A DNA stretch of 64,000 nucleotides from Nymphaea colorata. Lineage: Eukaryota; Streptophyta; Magnoliopsida; Nymphaeales; Nymphaeaceae. Positions 35,116 through 47,532 of this stretch are shown here, piece by piece; positions within the stretch are counted from its first letter, which is position 1, and each line of letters begins with the position of its first letter. Where the stretch lies: assembly GCF_008831285.2 (NCBI RefSeq), contig NC_045143.1, positions 17,460,464 through 17,524,463 of the forward strand, in the 5' to 3' direction. The translations under genes and the position numbers were made by a program. A model generated the notes under the pieces. The model ran no database searches and was not told where the DNA came from. It saw nothing but the letters and a program-made list of their open reading frames with translations.

Positions 35116-35520
35116 CAGCATTTCGGAAATTCATTTTGTGTAAGTGGACGTTCGAAAGGGTCGTGTTTTCTCTTCGGGATATCCAAGAGATCATTTAAAC
35201 AATATATGTATATCACGGTATTACTTTGTCAGTCTCTTGGTGGTTATTCTATACTTTCTAGCTAAAAAGAAAACGATTTTCCTTATGAAACCCAGACAAT
35301 TAAAGTCTCGGAGTCGTGGAAAAACAGAGGAAAAGCTCAAACCCAAAATCTGAAAAGCGACAAGGGTATTGCTGAACTCCTGAAGTACGTAGGAAACATA
35401 GCAGGACAACGGGAGAGAGGGAGAACTCTTCATGGAGTCACAAATGCATTTGTGACTTCCAGAGTTCCAATCCACCATTAAATCGATTAATGCCCCCATC
35501 AGTTTTCTCCATCGAATAGG
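35116..35520 (+). repeat. PGIP-3 3'-flank repeat, copy 1
   Basis: Matches 41470-41876 in direct orientation over about 400 bases (agcatttc ... ttctccatcgaata), including ttggtggttattct, agacaattaaagtct and gggagaactcttcatggagt. Identity roughly 80% by eye. The two copies bracket the minus-strand Copia element. A weak partial match follows PGIP-1 (near 21700-21945). Confidence 0.85.
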
Positions 35521-35735
35521 TAACTCCACATATTATTGTTGTGTGGTAGCTCGTTTTCGGTTTAAAGATATAGTAGTAGCAATTTTTCCCTTCGCTGCGA
35601 GTGAAATTAGCTACTCTAGCTAGATGTTTTTGCTAACAGAAGCAGCTCCAGTATAGGAAAAACAGAGCACTTAGGTGTAAAACAGACACACACCAGACCA
35701 GCAAATTAAACAAACAGATGCATACGCACAAGAAA

Positions 35736-36006
35736 TATGAAAGAAACGTGAGAGATAAAGAGAGACATGAGAGAGAGAGAGAGAGATGGATGCGTCAAAA
35801 AGATGATCCTTTTTCCGTTCAACTTGAATATTTAAAGGTATACAAATCAAGGGATAGATCCACAAATCATGGGATAGAAATGTTACAGAAAATCATGGGA
35901 TAGAGATGTTATAGATAAATGGTTACAACAGAAAATTTAAAGATAATAATAAAAAAGATTATCTTTCCTTAAAATCAGCTTCTAGATCTTTCCTTTCAAT
36001 CTGATA
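35736..36006 (-). repeat. 3' LTR (element sense) of the minus-strand Copia
   Basis: 271 bases, containing a (GA)n stretch and the duplicated phrase aaatcatgggatagaRatgtta. The right edge CTGATA is followed by the polypurine-tract complement ctccccctcaag. Confidence 0.92.
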
Positions 36007-36013
36007 CTCCCCC

Positions 36014-39000
36014 TCAAGTTGGTGTGTGCAAATCTGAAACACCCAACTTGACACTTAGACTTTGAAAGGTGTCTCTCCTTAATGGTTTGGTGAAAATATC
36101 TGCTAGTTGCAGCTGGGTCTGGGCCGGCCCAGCATGACTCGATAAGAGCCGGCTCTGGGCCATCTCAATGCTTGAAACCAAAAACCCGAGCCAGGGCCCG
36201 ATTCGGCCCGATTACAATAAAAAATGCTTTTTAATATAATTTTTTTTAATATAAAATATATTTTATTTATATTTTTAATAAAATAAAATTAATTTTTATT
36301 GTTATTGGGCAGAATCGAACCCCCGTCGGGCTGGTCCTATACATTATCGGGCTGGCCCAGGCCAGTTTTTTTGAGCCCGATCGATCCAAGTACCGGGTGC
36401 CCTGCTTCTTTGATTTTCAAGAGATAGAACATTTTCCTAAAAGCACTATATATCCACTAACTGATTTACAAGTAGTTGGACAACTCGCCCAATCTGAGTC
36501 ACAATAAACTCGCAATTGCTTTTCACTTGATGATGATAAAATTTTCCTTCCACTGGTGAAGACTTCAAATATTTTAATGCTCGAAGTGCCACCTCATAGT
36601 TTGTGGTTCGCGGCAATTGCATGAACTGACTGAGAACTTGAACTGAATACATTATGTCTGAACGAGTAATAGTTAAATAAATCAAACATCCAACTAGCCT
36701 CCTATATTGAGCTCGACCCTTCAGTAGAATACCGTCATTTGGAGTAAACCGTAATTTTTGCTCCATTGGAAAATCAATAGGCTTGGCTCCCATTATGCTT
36801 GCATCATTCAAAATATCCAGTATCTATTTTTTTTGACTTAGAAATATTTCTGATAGCGCTCTTGCAACTTCTATATCAAGAAAATACTTAAGTATTCCCA
36901 AGTACTTAATATGAAATTTGGAATGTAGATATTGCTTAACTGAAGCAATTCCTTGTTCATCATTCCCTGCGATGATAATATCATCAACATATACAAGAAT
37001 AACAATAAATTGTGGTTTATGTATCCGAGTAAATAGAGTATAATCAGTTGATGATTGAATGAAATAAGCGTCTTTAAGTGCTGACAATAGCTTGTAAAAC
37101 CAGTTGTGTGGCGATTGTTTGAGTCCATAAAGAGACTTATGAAGTCAGCACACTGTATTACTAGGATACTCCCCCTCACGAAGAAGCCCTGGTGGAATGA
37201 TCATGTATAGTTCTTCATGCAAATCAGCATGTATAAATGCATTATTAACATCCATTTGATATAAATGCCATCTTTGAATTGAAGCAAGAGGAAGGAGAGT
37301 TCACATAGTTGTCAATTTCGCAACTGGTGCAAATGTCTCATGATAATCAAGACCCTCTAGTTGTGTGTACCCTTTATTTACAAGTCTGGCTTTGTAGAAT
37401 TCGATACTTCCATCTGATCGCCTTTTGATTTTATAAACCCAACGACAACCAATTGGATATTTATTCGGAGGCAAAGTAGTGAGAGACCATGTATTGTTGT
37501 GTCAAGTGCTCGGATCTCATTAATCATAGTGTTTCACCAATGTTGATACTCAACCGCTTCCACACACGAGCTAGGTTCAACATCTTTCATGATAGAGGTT
37601 AAAAATTCATAATGAGATTTAGAAAATTTGTGAATAGGTAGATATTTATGTATGGGATAGCAGGTACCTGAGGGTCACTTATTTGAAGTCGATTCCTTAG
37701 GCAGTGGACTTGTAACCATTACATTGGAACACATATAATCTTGAAGATAAGATGGTGAATGACGAGCATGACTAGATCGGCGTAGAGCAAGTAGCTTAAG
37801 CGGAGTTGAATCATGTGACGCAAGTTGATGCTCTGAAATATAGGTGGCTGGTTGGTTTTGAGCATTGTTGGTGGAATCGTGAGATTGAGTAGATGATGTA
37901 GACGGTATTGGGGAGGAGTCTGCAGAAATGCCATTGTCACAAGATGACATATATTTCTCGCCAAGATAATCTTCTTGAGGATGAGGCAAAATAATTTTGT
38001 TGAAATTATGTGCATGACATTTTTTAGTTAGAAATGGAAAATAATCCTCATAAAAAGATATATCTCTACTTGTAAAAAGTTAGTTGGCATCTAAACCATA
38101 TACACAATGCCCTTTTTTATTATGAGGATAACCTGTAAAAACACATTTGTAAGCACGTGATGCAAACTTATGCATTGGATTTAAATTTTTGGTATAGCAC
38201 AAACATAAAAAAACATGAATAAAATTGATGACATTCTATTGATTAAAAAAGTCACAGTCAAAATACATTCTCTCCAAAAATTAACTAGTAGGTTAGCTTG
38301 AAACCTAAGTGCTCATGTTACCTCTAGTAGATGACGATGCTTCCTCTCAACACATCCATTTGTATGTGGAATTCCAACACCTGAGGTTTGATGTTCTATG
38401 TCCTGATCATGAAAATACGCTTGCATATTATGGGCTATAAATTCAGTACTATAATCGCTTTGAACACATTTTACTTGGATATTAAATTGAGTAAAAACCA
38501 TGGCACAAAAGTGAGTTAAACAAGAGAAAGTTTCAGATTTAAATCTCATCAAGAAAACCCAAGTAGATCGTGTAAAATCATCTACTATGGTGAGAAAATA
38601 ATGTGCTTCCGTATGTGACATCGTGGCATATCCTCACCAAATGTTACAATGGATCAAGGCTAAATGTTCACTTGCTCTACTAGTATTAGTTGGAAATGGC
38701 AAACGAGTAAACTTAGCTTTACGACAAGCATCACAAGGAAAATCATGCCTGAAAATAGAAATGTTTTCATTTAAAGAAAAAGTTTTATCAAATGAAGGAT
38801 GTCCAAGTCTTATATACCATATATGAGCAGTCTTATTCCAAGGAGAAGCATGTGAAGTAGATAGAAGTAGAAGATGGTAAAGTCCACTGCTTATGTAACC
38901 CATTCTAATTAGCTTCCTCGACAAAGGGTCAATGCGCAAAAGGTTGAGAAGAAAACAACAACACAATTAATGATCTTGGTAAACTTTGGAACTCACAATA

Positions 39001-40294
39001 AATTGTATTTCAAGTTAGGAATATATAGGATGTCAATGAGCTGAATATTGGTTGAATGATGAACTGTTTCAGTAATAGAGACTAGTATTTGATGTCCATT
39101 TGGTAGGTTGATCACACATTGTCTGGGCAGATTTTTAATATCAGAAAGTAAAAGAAAATGACGAGTCATATGGTCTGAGGCTCTAGTGTCGATAACCCAA
39201 GGAAAATGAGGTGTGAATGATTATTTACCTACAAGATTTGCAGCAGTCGGTGAAGTATCAACATTCAACCAAAATGCCAATTGACTGACCTGATCTTCAG
39301 TAAGTTGAGACAAAACAACACCAACCTTAACACTGTTTTCCAACATTCCTCCCTACTGCTCCTTTTCAGTTTTAGAAGAACCAGACATTTAACTTGCTGC
39401 CTTAGGGTGATTTGGAGGATAACCATGAAGCACATAACAACCAGACTTTATGTGACGGAGCATTCCACGATGATCACATTTTGGTTGAGGGCGATTGCGA
39501 GTAGCATTGGATAGTCTTGCATAATTAATTTTGAAAGGAGCAGGAGAAGACTTGGCTGCAAGAGCTATGTAATTGGAGCCAAGAATTTTAGGAGTGAGAA
39601 GATGTTGAGTCTCCTCTTGAAGCAACATATCATAGACTTTAGTTATTGTGCAGGGCAGGGGGTCTATAGCAAGAATCTGATTGTGAAGAATGCTAAAGCT
39701 TTCATTTAACCCCATTAATAACTGATAAACTTTCTCATGATCTTGACATGAATGAAACTCTTTGGATGCACCACAAGTACAAGCAGACACAATTGAATAA
39801 GATCCAAGTTCATCCCAAAAGGTTTTAAGAGTAGTAAAGTAGACAACCAACAAATTTTGTTCTTCTCGTAAATCAGATATTATCTTCTTCAATTGATAAA
39901 TACAAGTAGCATTACCTTGAAAGAACCGGTCTTGAAGATCAATCCAAAGCTTGTGGGCTTCACTGACATAGATGACGTTGTTTGCAATTGCCTTGGATAA
40001 TGAATTAAGAAGCCATGAGTGGACCAAGTCATTACAGCAAACCCAAGAAATATAATCTGAACTTGTGGTTGCTGGTTTTGGAATAGAGCCATCAACAAAT
40101 CTGAACTTGTTCTTGGCACTAAGGGCCATCTTCATGAAACATCACCAAGTAGAATAGTTGTCTCCAACAAGTGGGTTGGTCACAAGAATGACACCAGGAC
40201 TATCTGAATGGTGCAAGGAGAACGGGGACTGATTCTGATCACCAAAAACATCAGCCTGATCAACATGATGAATAAATGAATTTTCGATAGCCAT
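36014..40294 (-). pseudogene. Copia gag-pol (minus strand), degraded
   Basis: Start ATG at 40294 (AIENSFIHHVDQAD), stop TGA at 36014-36016 after DLHTPT. Gag (to about 39389) has NPLVGDNYSTW, a TGA, KMALSAKNKFRFVDG, and C-terminal KSGCYVLHGYPPNHP. GAG-pre-integrase lies at 38966-38634 (HIWYIRLGHPSF, CDACRKAKFTRLPFP) and integrase at 38621-38313 (LTIVDDFTRSTWVFLM, GIPHTNGCVERKHRHLLE). Reverse transcriptase at 37087-36446 has VILVYVDDIIIAGND, the YVDD box. RNase H is cut: YCDSDWAS is present and then a GC-rich repeat replaces the middle before QLADIFTKPLRR. Multiple stops. The encoded family differs from the two plus-strand Copia elements. Confidence 0.9.
36112..36415. mobile_element. GGCC-bordered, AT-core repeat inside Copia RNase H
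   Basis: GC-rich borders (CTGGGTCTGGGCCGGCCCAG; ccgggtgccctg) enclose an AT-rich core (36215-36300). It lies between codons for WKSKKQ and QLADIFTK of the Copia RNase H; roughly 100 codons expected there are missing, so insertion came with a deletion. A repeat of the same build lies at 57853-58090. No matching flanking duplication was found. The class is unknown. Confidence 0.6.
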
Positions 40295-40346
40295 GTGACA
40301 AGCCATGTGGGTAATATCTCTTTGTCTCAAAACAGCTCTGATACCA

Positions 40347-40609
40347 TATGACAGAAATGTGAGAGATAGAGAGACATGAGAGAGAGAGATGGATGCATCA
40401 AGGAGATGATCCTTCTTCCATTCAATGTCGCATATTTAAAGGAATACAAATCGAGGGATAGATCCACAAATCATGGGATAGAGATGTTACAGAAAATCAT
40501 GGGATAGAGATGTTACAGATAAATGGTTACAACAGAAAATTTGAAGATAATAATAAAAAGGATTATCTTTCCTTAAATCAGCTTCTAGATCTTTCCTTTC
40601 AATCTGATA
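40347..40609 (-). repeat. 5' LTR (element sense) of the minus-strand Copia
   Basis: 263 bases from TATGACAG to CTGATA on the plus strand, next to the primer-binding-site complement at 40336-40346 and the AGAAA duplication at 40610-40614. Confidence 0.92.
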
Positions 40610-40614
40610 AGAAA

Positions 40615-41469
40615 GGCCTTCTTTTCTTTCATTCAGAAAGGAGGTACTTGTATAGTGACTAAAAAATAGTGCAAAATTAGGGCACGAGAAGCATATTGTG
40701 GGCTTTATTACAATAATTACAAAAAAATCACAAGAAAAATAAAAGGTGAAAATCCTTTTTTGTGCACTCGAATCCCAATGGCTGAGAGGGAACATATCTG
40801 CAAGAGAATTCATATACATGCATTAGAAGAAAGAAACTATTTGAAGCCAAATATCAGAATTCTTCTAACTTTAGGATTTAGCACCCCCACCTCAAATTGG
40901 ATACCCTTACTTTGGATTTGAGAAATGTAAATTGATACTTATTTAACGCCTTGTTAAATATATTCGCCAAATGCAAGTGTGGTGGAACATGCTATGTCCT
41001 AATCATTCCGTAGGCCTGCGCATGAAAATTTCATGCACAGGCATGTGATGCTGCCACATGGTGCCTAGGCTTCAAGATTCTAAAATGGAATCGATGTCAC
41101 CAGCCGACAAATTGGTTGATACCTTAAAAGACCATACTGCCCCCTTGCCTTTTGAATCGGCTTTTACCTTAAAAGTCCTTACTAGTCCACAGTCTTTGAT
41201 GCACTAGGAATAATGTCAAATCAACCGCTGAATCAGCTTAAAACATAAAAGATGAAACTGCCCTACCATCTTCAATGCAAGAGAAAATGACAGAAAATGC
41301 CATGCATTGGAAAAATTCTGAAACCCTCCTCCATCATTATGGCAGGATTACTCGAGAGTCTCCAACTTTCGTAGATGATTGTTTAAGCTAAGAGAGAGAG
41401 AGAAAGACGCATCACAATGATCTAAGAAGAAGAGTGCAAAGCCCTCCTGAAGAGCATAGACACCTCCTG
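40615..41469. other. Intergenic, no gene seen
   Basis: Sequence between the Copia element and the second 3'-flank repeat. Only short frames. No PGIP sequence precedes the repeat at 41470. Confidence 0.4.
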
Positions 41470-41876
41470 AAGCATTTCCAAAATTAGTTCTGTGAAAGGG
41501 GACATTCGAAAAAGTCATGTTTTCTCTTTTGTGATTTCCAAGATCGATCATTTAATCAATATATGGATCACGACATTATTTTTTCATATTCTTGGTGGTT
41601 ATTCTTTACTTTCTAGCTAACATGAAAATGATTTTCCTTGTGAAACCAGACAATTAAAGTCTTCGGATCGAGTTAAAAAGAGGAACAACTCAAACACAAA
41701 ATCTGAAAAGCCAAAAGGGTATTGCAGAATTGGAGAAGTGTGCATAAAATAGAGCAGGACAAGGAGAGAAAGAGAGGGAGAACTCTTCATGGAGTCACAA
41801 ACGCATTTGTGACTACGAAAGCTCCAATCCACCATTACATTGATTAATGCCCCATCAATTTTCTCCATCGAATATA
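41470..41876 (+). repeat. PGIP 3'-flank repeat, copy 2
   Basis: Direct counterpart of 35116-35520, from agcatttcc to ccatcgaata. It lacks an upstream PGIP body. Either it is the remnant of a lost PGIP copy, or a local duplication later separated by the Copia insertion. Confidence 0.85.
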
Positions 41877-44299
41877 TGAGTTGAATTTTACTGTAAGTAA
41901 ATGCTTGATTGTTGTAGACACCTCAAAATTTTTATTGGTCTTTTGTGCTTATTTTCTCAAACATCAAACATCTTTCAAACACAAAGGCCTGAGATCACAT
42001 AGGGATGAATTTTATCACCTTTATAACCCAAATGCTAGGCAGCTGGATCTAGATCATCCAACCTACCGTAGTCAGGAAAAATCACCATTTCGCCCAAATT
42101 TTGTCCAATTTTTATGAAACAACTTCAGAATTCATGAGAATTATGATTTACCATTTCAGTTATGAAAGTTCTCATATTTGCAATCACCAAGGATTTTCAC
42201 AATCCATTTTCCAGCTCACATTTGGTTGAGTTAAGCTCAAAATGGCCCATTTCTGCCATTTTTCAGTAATTTCTTCGCACCAAAATATCTGCTAATCCAC
42301 CAACTTTGTTTTCAAATCATTTCTACTATCAGCAGACTATTTTTAATGAAACCTTAAATTTGTAGAGCCAAATTCTTGTTAGAACCTTCTATTTCCCTCC
42401 ATTTCAGTTGCAATGAGCTCATTGACTCAATGATTTGCTTGATTCTCATCAATGACACCTTGTCAGTACCAGTGGAGCTCACGTTAAGGTTTTCTCAATG
42501 CCAGGAGAATATTTCTGAAGTTATTTTTCACTCACTCATCTTAATTTCATCTCTAAAGTGTTGCTCTAACATCAAGGTCACTCTATCTCCTTGAACTTTG
42601 AGTGTCGCAGTTTAAATTCTATCAATATGAGGGTAGACAGCTTGTGCCAAGTTAGCATCATGTTCTTTAGTATCACAACTGATTATCTTTAGCTCGATTT
42701 GGATTAGTTCATTTGAAATGTAGCTCATTTTTCATTTTCACTCATTTGTCCTACATCTGGAGCTCTCAATGACAACTCAAACTTCTAAGCTGAAATTCTC
42801 ACAATCCAGACCTTAAATTGATAATTTCTTCACAACAGTATAATTAGAAACATCTCAACATAGTATTATCAGATCTAGTTCAGATAGAATACCTCTCGAT
42901 CATAGAATTCATCACTGCTGGGAGTGCACTATCTTGTCTGAATCTAGACATTATCACTTTTAGCTTCAAGACTAACTTTTAATCAATCTAGGATTCTGAT
43001 TTTCAATTTTAGCATACCGATCGATTCAGCTCATTCAAAGAGAGTATCAATGCATCTATTTCTCACAAACAAGTCCAAAATCACTGGCTTCCATTTTATC
43101 CTTCACATATCCATTTTACAACTTGGTCAATTTTAAAAATTTTGATTTTTCAAAGACAAATCAAGTCATTTTTTCTTGAAACTTCTTATGAACATACACT
43201 TTGATTTTTCAAAGACAAATGAAGTCTTTTTTTCTTGAAACTTCTTATGAACATACACTTTTGCATTGTCTATGATTCAACATAGTTTAATGTCCACCTC
43301 GACTTGCGAAACATGCTTTTTGTACCAGGGGCAAAACAGTTATTTGGTAAATGTGCATGATTTTTATATCTTTCTAAGTTAGGAACCACATGAACCTAAC
43401 TTACATGTTCCGTATGCTAGAGCAAAGCCCAGCATAACTCACACAGGGTCTGACCTCACCTTGAATTCAGCTCAGTTCAAAACTAAACTCAATAAGCTAA
43501 ATGTGACAAAAAACTGAACCTGGTTGACTTGAGCCTGGTCTGGACTTGTGTTTAACCTAGTCAAACACTTAGCAAACCCAAGTCAACATCCTAGCACTGC
43601 ACTTGAACCCATTGACCCCAGACTAAGCCCAGGTCCTGCATGTGCGTCAAACCTAGTCCAAATTATTGTTTCAGATCTGAATCTCATACCTGATATCCAA
43701 CATCATTTTTCTCAATCCAAAACAGGATCTAAACCTATGATCTAAATCCAAAATCAAAATCCATACTCAAAATTCAGACCAGAACCCAAATCAAACATCA
43801 AATCTTCCATCAGAAGTCCTAATCTAATCCATTTTGAACAAGATCAATCATAGTCGTTCATCTCAACTCTCAAGGCTGGCTATGGGTTTTCGTATATTTC
43901 AAAAGGGAATCATATCAGTGCCACTCCCACTCCTATATTCTAGACAGTCAGTTTAAAAATCAATATTATTTTGTAAAGTGTGGGCCCTTGATCAGTGTTT
44001 TAGACAAATCTCCTCAGTTGATTTGTTGACACCTCAACAATCATTGTTTTTCCGTTTCTGAATTTCTGATTGGTTAGAGTTGGTTAAAACTTAGCCAACA
44101 ACACTATCAAAAGAGGTGAGGATCGTCCAACCCCTATTCCCATATTTTGGCATATTTTCTAGGGTGAATTCTCTCTTCTTTTTCTTATTTTACTTAGTTT
44201 ATTTCCTTGCTTTTGCTAACTTAGATTCCTCCTTTTGGGCATATTTTTTAAGATTTTTCCCAGGTCTTCCAAGTGGTTTGAATGTGGACTCACAAAGAG
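41877..44299. other. Gene-free stretch
   Basis: No recognised gene on either strand. It contains the tandem 59-bp repeat at 43141-43258 and, from about 43400 to 43800, short words such as aacctagtcaaa and aatccaaaa recalling the sequence at 350-560. Confidence 0.4.
43141..43258. repeat. 59-bp tandem duplication
   Basis: Units 43141-43199 and 43200-43258 both read tttgatttttcaaagacaaa onward and differ at only a few bases. Confidence 0.92.
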
Positions 44300-44358
44300 G
44301 AAAAGAAGAAGAAGAAGAAGAAGAAGAAGAAGAAGAAGAGAAGAAGAAAGAAGAAAAA
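44300..44358. repeat. (GAA)n microsatellite
   Basis: A run of GAA/AAG units with slight interruptions. It yields polyglutamate or polylysine frames on the plus strand and polyleucine on the minus strand, which are not genes. Confidence 0.95.
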
Positions 44359-44399
44359 GGCAAGTATCTCTCTTTCCCTCTTTGATTTCTACGTCCCTC

Positions 44400-45059
44400 T
44401 CTCTCTCTCTCATGGACTTCACGTAGGCATTCCTCTCAGTCTTTCGCATTCCTTTCTTCATTAGTTTTGTCTTCTCTTTACATAAATTATGATGCATATG
44501 CATGTAGCTGTTTATTTTCATACATATGTGTTTGCTCCACTTTATTTAATTTGTCCTTAATTTAAATTGTGCATTTAAATGTTAGTTAGTTTGTTTTGAT
44601 TTAGATTATAATATTTTTAATTGATTGAGTTATCTTGATAATGTCATTGTATTTGGGAATTTTCATTAAAATATAGTTTGAGAGATGTTAAATATTAAGT
44701 TAAATGAAAATCAGACTTGCTCTAGCGAGATTGATTTTCACGTAACTTCAAATGACTATACCTCTCGAACAAGAAATTGTTTTTGCAATCCATAAAAAAC
44801 CGAAGGTTTGTGTATGTGTATAGTTTGTGTGTTCAACTTTCATGCATTTTTGTTATAACTTGACCCCTCTGTTACGTTGATTTCCGAACTGTTTTTTCTA
44901 TCTCAGATTTTTTATTGTACTAAGCCTTGAAAGTTTCCTATATTAATTAACTTAGTTCTCTCACTGCAGAAGTCTAAATTGAGTTCCGTAAAAGCCAGAA
45001 GTTTGCTATACGTGTAACTACAAAAATTGTTACTTAACTTAGTTTTTAATGAACTGTTT
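44400..45059. other. No gene seen
   Basis: AT-rich sequence with a short CT tract near 44396-44411. No recognisable coding stretch. Confidence 0.4.
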
Positions 45060-45290
45060 TTTCATTACTGCTTGTTGAAGTTTTAGCAACAAAAATAATA
45101 TTTGGTTGCTGATCCCACCAATATAAAAATTCAGCAACAGAAACAATTCTTCATTGCTATATGGGCCTTTAATAACCAAATATTTCATTGGTAAAGGTCT
45201 TTTTTTAGTGCCCTATAGTAACAAAAGGGGCTTTCATTGTTGGTAGTTGCCCCTTTATCAACAAAACCCTATTTCTTTGCCTTAGGGTTT
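45060..45290. mobile_element. Possible transposon subterminal region
   Basis: Repeated words in both orientations (tagcaacaaaa, ggttgct, cagcaacag, gtaacaaaagg) resemble the subterminal repeats of CACTA-like elements. No terminal CACTA or flanking duplication was found. It is followed by sequence resembling a plant 5' leader (aaccctatttctttgccttaggg). Confidence 0.3.
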
Positions 45291-46616
45291 ATATACTCCT
45301 ATGAAATTGAGTTTCTCTCCTTTTCCATGAACTTTCCAAACTGCGCGTGAGCTTCCCCTCTTCCAACTGCAATTTCTACAAAAAGCCATGAGATCGACAC
45401 AATCGATTTTCCAATTGTTGGTATTCCTTCTATGGCTCCATCTATTAGATGATTGATTGGGGATATCGTCACTGGTTGGTGCGATCATTGCAGCTATTTT
45501 TTCCTCCATGCCACAAAGAAGCAATCATTGGTTTTCCTCCTCTCTTCTCCTCCTGTGCTGTGCATGAGATCCCTCTTGCTCCTGCTAGTGATCACACTCA
45601 TACTGCAAGTATGGTTTCCTTCTTTGTCTATCTCCCTTTTCCCCTCATCACACTCTTTCTCTGCTCATTTCTGACTTTGCCATGGCTGATGCATAGAGTA
45701 GCAGACCCACAGAGGAGGCCCAGAGAGAGGGGAGCCACAAGGCATACCCGAGAGAGCAATCCAGCAGGTTGAGGGCATTCTTCTTCTATTTTTTGTGTTT
45801 TTGTAGTTTGTTTGAGCTTGAGATATGAGTATTACAGGTCTTCGCAATTGGTGATTAGTCCCAATTCATCAAGGCTACTGAAGGCAAGCTCAGTTTATGT
45901 GAAGCAAATAGAAGTAAAGGATGATGTGGAAAAAGGCTCATGATTTTTGGATTCATTGAGAAACCAGAACAATTTAAGATGCTTGTGTATTCATAAGGAT
46001 CCATGGAGTGCCGTACCTCAAAGGCAGATTGGAGAGACTGCACTGAATGAGACAAGCTCTAGATCATAGATTCTTAGGCTGGTGAGTGTTTTTGCATTGG
46101 CGTTGGTTTCATTTGCTTCAATAGCCTAGTTTTTTTACGATTCCTTTTCTCTTTGTGCTTTCTGATCCCATTGCTATTTTTTTCCATAGACAATAGAAAG
46201 TTTTGCTCGTGGATTTTTTGGCACAGACAATTCAAGCACTCTGGTTGCAAGTGTGGTATGCAATTCTTATGTTTGCTTTTCTTTGCTATTGTATGGAAAA
46301 TTTCTTAAGTAAATAAAAGGTATATCAAGTTCCACTGCTCATGCATGCACAACTTCATTGTTTTCGCAAGGAACGAACAAGCATCATAGGTATTAGGAAC
46401 AAGTGCAAAGTTGAAAGTAGGATGTCGCATCAATATGGGCTTGCTAGAGCATTCCTTGTATCAGTTGTAACCTTCTTTATGAGGCAGTTAGACCGCCTTT
46501 AGTCCAGTGAATGTGAATGAATATTTAACAATCACGAGTTTTTGTTACCGTGGTTAGATTTTAATAGTCCTGTTGTTACTGTTTTGAGCCATTTGGTTCT
46601 TTGTTTATGTTTAGAG
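45291..46616. other. Gene-like leader and unassigned sequence
   Basis: A few open frames of 70-107 codons (45282-45772) overlap on both strands with no family match. Nothing here can be called a gene with confidence. Confidence 0.3.
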
Positions 46617-46624
46617 GTGTCACT

Positions 46625-47532
46625 TAGGGCTGAACAACGAGCTGAGTAACTCGATCTCGGCTCGAATTCGAATTCGAGCTAGTTTTTCTGCTAAATCAGA
46701 GAAAACAAGGTTTCTGAAACCCTCTCCTTCAAACGAGAGAGGGTCTCAAAAACCCAATGATTTCTGCTCGAGCAAGGGTTTCACTCGAGTGAGGGTTTCA
46801 CTTGAAGGCACCCATCCTTTCATCTTCGAGTCATTTTTGTTCTTCTTTCTTTGTTTCTTTGAGATCTGAGGCTGAGAAGATTGAAACAGATTCTCAGCCT
46901 AAGATGGGTGTTGTGCGCTTCTTTGCCTTCTTCTTGCTGCCTTTAGAGTCCAGTGGTCAGACCATGAGTGGAAGCACAAATGGGGTTGTTCTGATGGGCG
47001 GTCGTTGGATCTTGGGCTTCGAAGAAGTTCCTGATTCACAGGGTAAGGAGGACGAAGACATAGCGCCTGATTCGATCTCTCTTCTAGTGAAGGAGAAGAA
47101 GCAGGACAAAGAGGTGTATGTTTCTAGCTTTGTTTTGGAGAAGAAGAAGAAGAAGGAGAAAGAAGTGCCTGATTGTAGTTCCTTTTTGGAGAAGAAGGCG
47201 CCCAAAGAGGCGCTTGGTTCTGCCTCTGTGAAGAAGACCAAGGGAGAAACAATGTTCTCCCTCAAATCCTCGCTCGAGCAAAGATCATTCTTTTTCTTCT
47301 TTTAGATTTTTGTAACTTGTGATTGTTCCTTCTTTGCAGAACTACCTTCTGCTACTGCCATCTTCTTCCACAGCAAAAGCATCTAAAACCAGCAACTAAT
47401 CGAGTTAAACGAGTTTGTCGAGCTCGACCACAATTGATTGAGTCAAGCTCAAGCTATCATTGTAGAGCTCGACTCGAGTTCGAGCCAAGCTCGAGCTGAT
47501 CAAAACAACAGTCGAGCCGAGCTCTAGCCCTA
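46625..47532. mobile_element. hAT-like non-autonomous transposon, 908 bp, with 8-bp duplication
   Basis: The ends are TAGGGCT... and ...AGCCCTA, fitting the hAT terminal consensus YARNG. The direct flanks GTGTCACT (46617-46624) and GTGTCACT (47533-47540) are an exact 8-bp target duplication, the hAT length. Subterminal zones on both sides are dense in GAGCTCG/CTCGAG words (46640-46682 and 47398-47525). No transposase is present. The middle holds a long open frame (46904-47305), so it may have captured host sequence. Confidence 0.88.
46904..47305 (+). CDS. Open frame inside the hAT-like element, unknown protein
   Basis: 133 residues from ATG 46904; the frame is open upstream to 46802 without an ATG. 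It starts GVVRFFAFFLLPLESSG (hydrophobic), followed by NGVVLMGGRWILGFEEVPDS and a lysine/glutamate-rich tail with a recurring phrase: VSSFVLEKKKKKEKEVPDCS, then SSFLEKKAPKEALGSAS. The repeated S-S-F-x-L-E-K-K unit suggests internal duplication. After the stop a TTCTTTGCAG acceptor-like site occurs near 47330. I recognise no family. It could be captured gene sequence, including a partial exon, or chance. No promoter seen. Confidence 0.35.
   Translation: MGVVRFFAFFLLPLESSGQTMSGSTNGVVLMGGRWILGFEEVPDSQGKEDEDIAPDSISLLVKEKKQDKEVYVSSFVLEKKKKKEKEVPDCSSFLEKKAPKEALGSASVKKTKGETMFSLKSSLEQRSFFFFF

Larger units (their letters stand above)
35736..40609 (-). mobile_element. Minus-strand Copia element with TA...TA termini
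   Basis: LTRs lie at 40347-40609 (5', element sense) and 35736-36006 (3'). The target duplication AGAAA is at 35731-35735 and 40610-40614. The primer-site complement CTCTGATACCA (40336-40346) abuts the 5' LTR and the polypurine tract lies just inside the 3' LTR (complement of 36007-36017). In element sense the LTRs start TATCAG and end TCATA, not TG...CA. LTR divergence is about 6-7% by eye plus small indels. The gag-pol is broken and a foreign repeat sits near its 3' end. Confidence 0.93.

Noticed and set aside
36300-36330. tRNA-like T-arm (complement reads GGGGGTTCGATTCTGCC)
   Set aside because: No anticodon arm, D arm or acceptor stem can be built around it; it lies inside a GGCC-bordered repeat.
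44116-44521. Long frames rich in glutamate, lysine or leucine
   Set aside because: They are produced by the (GAA)n microsatellite in all phases and have no conserved domain.
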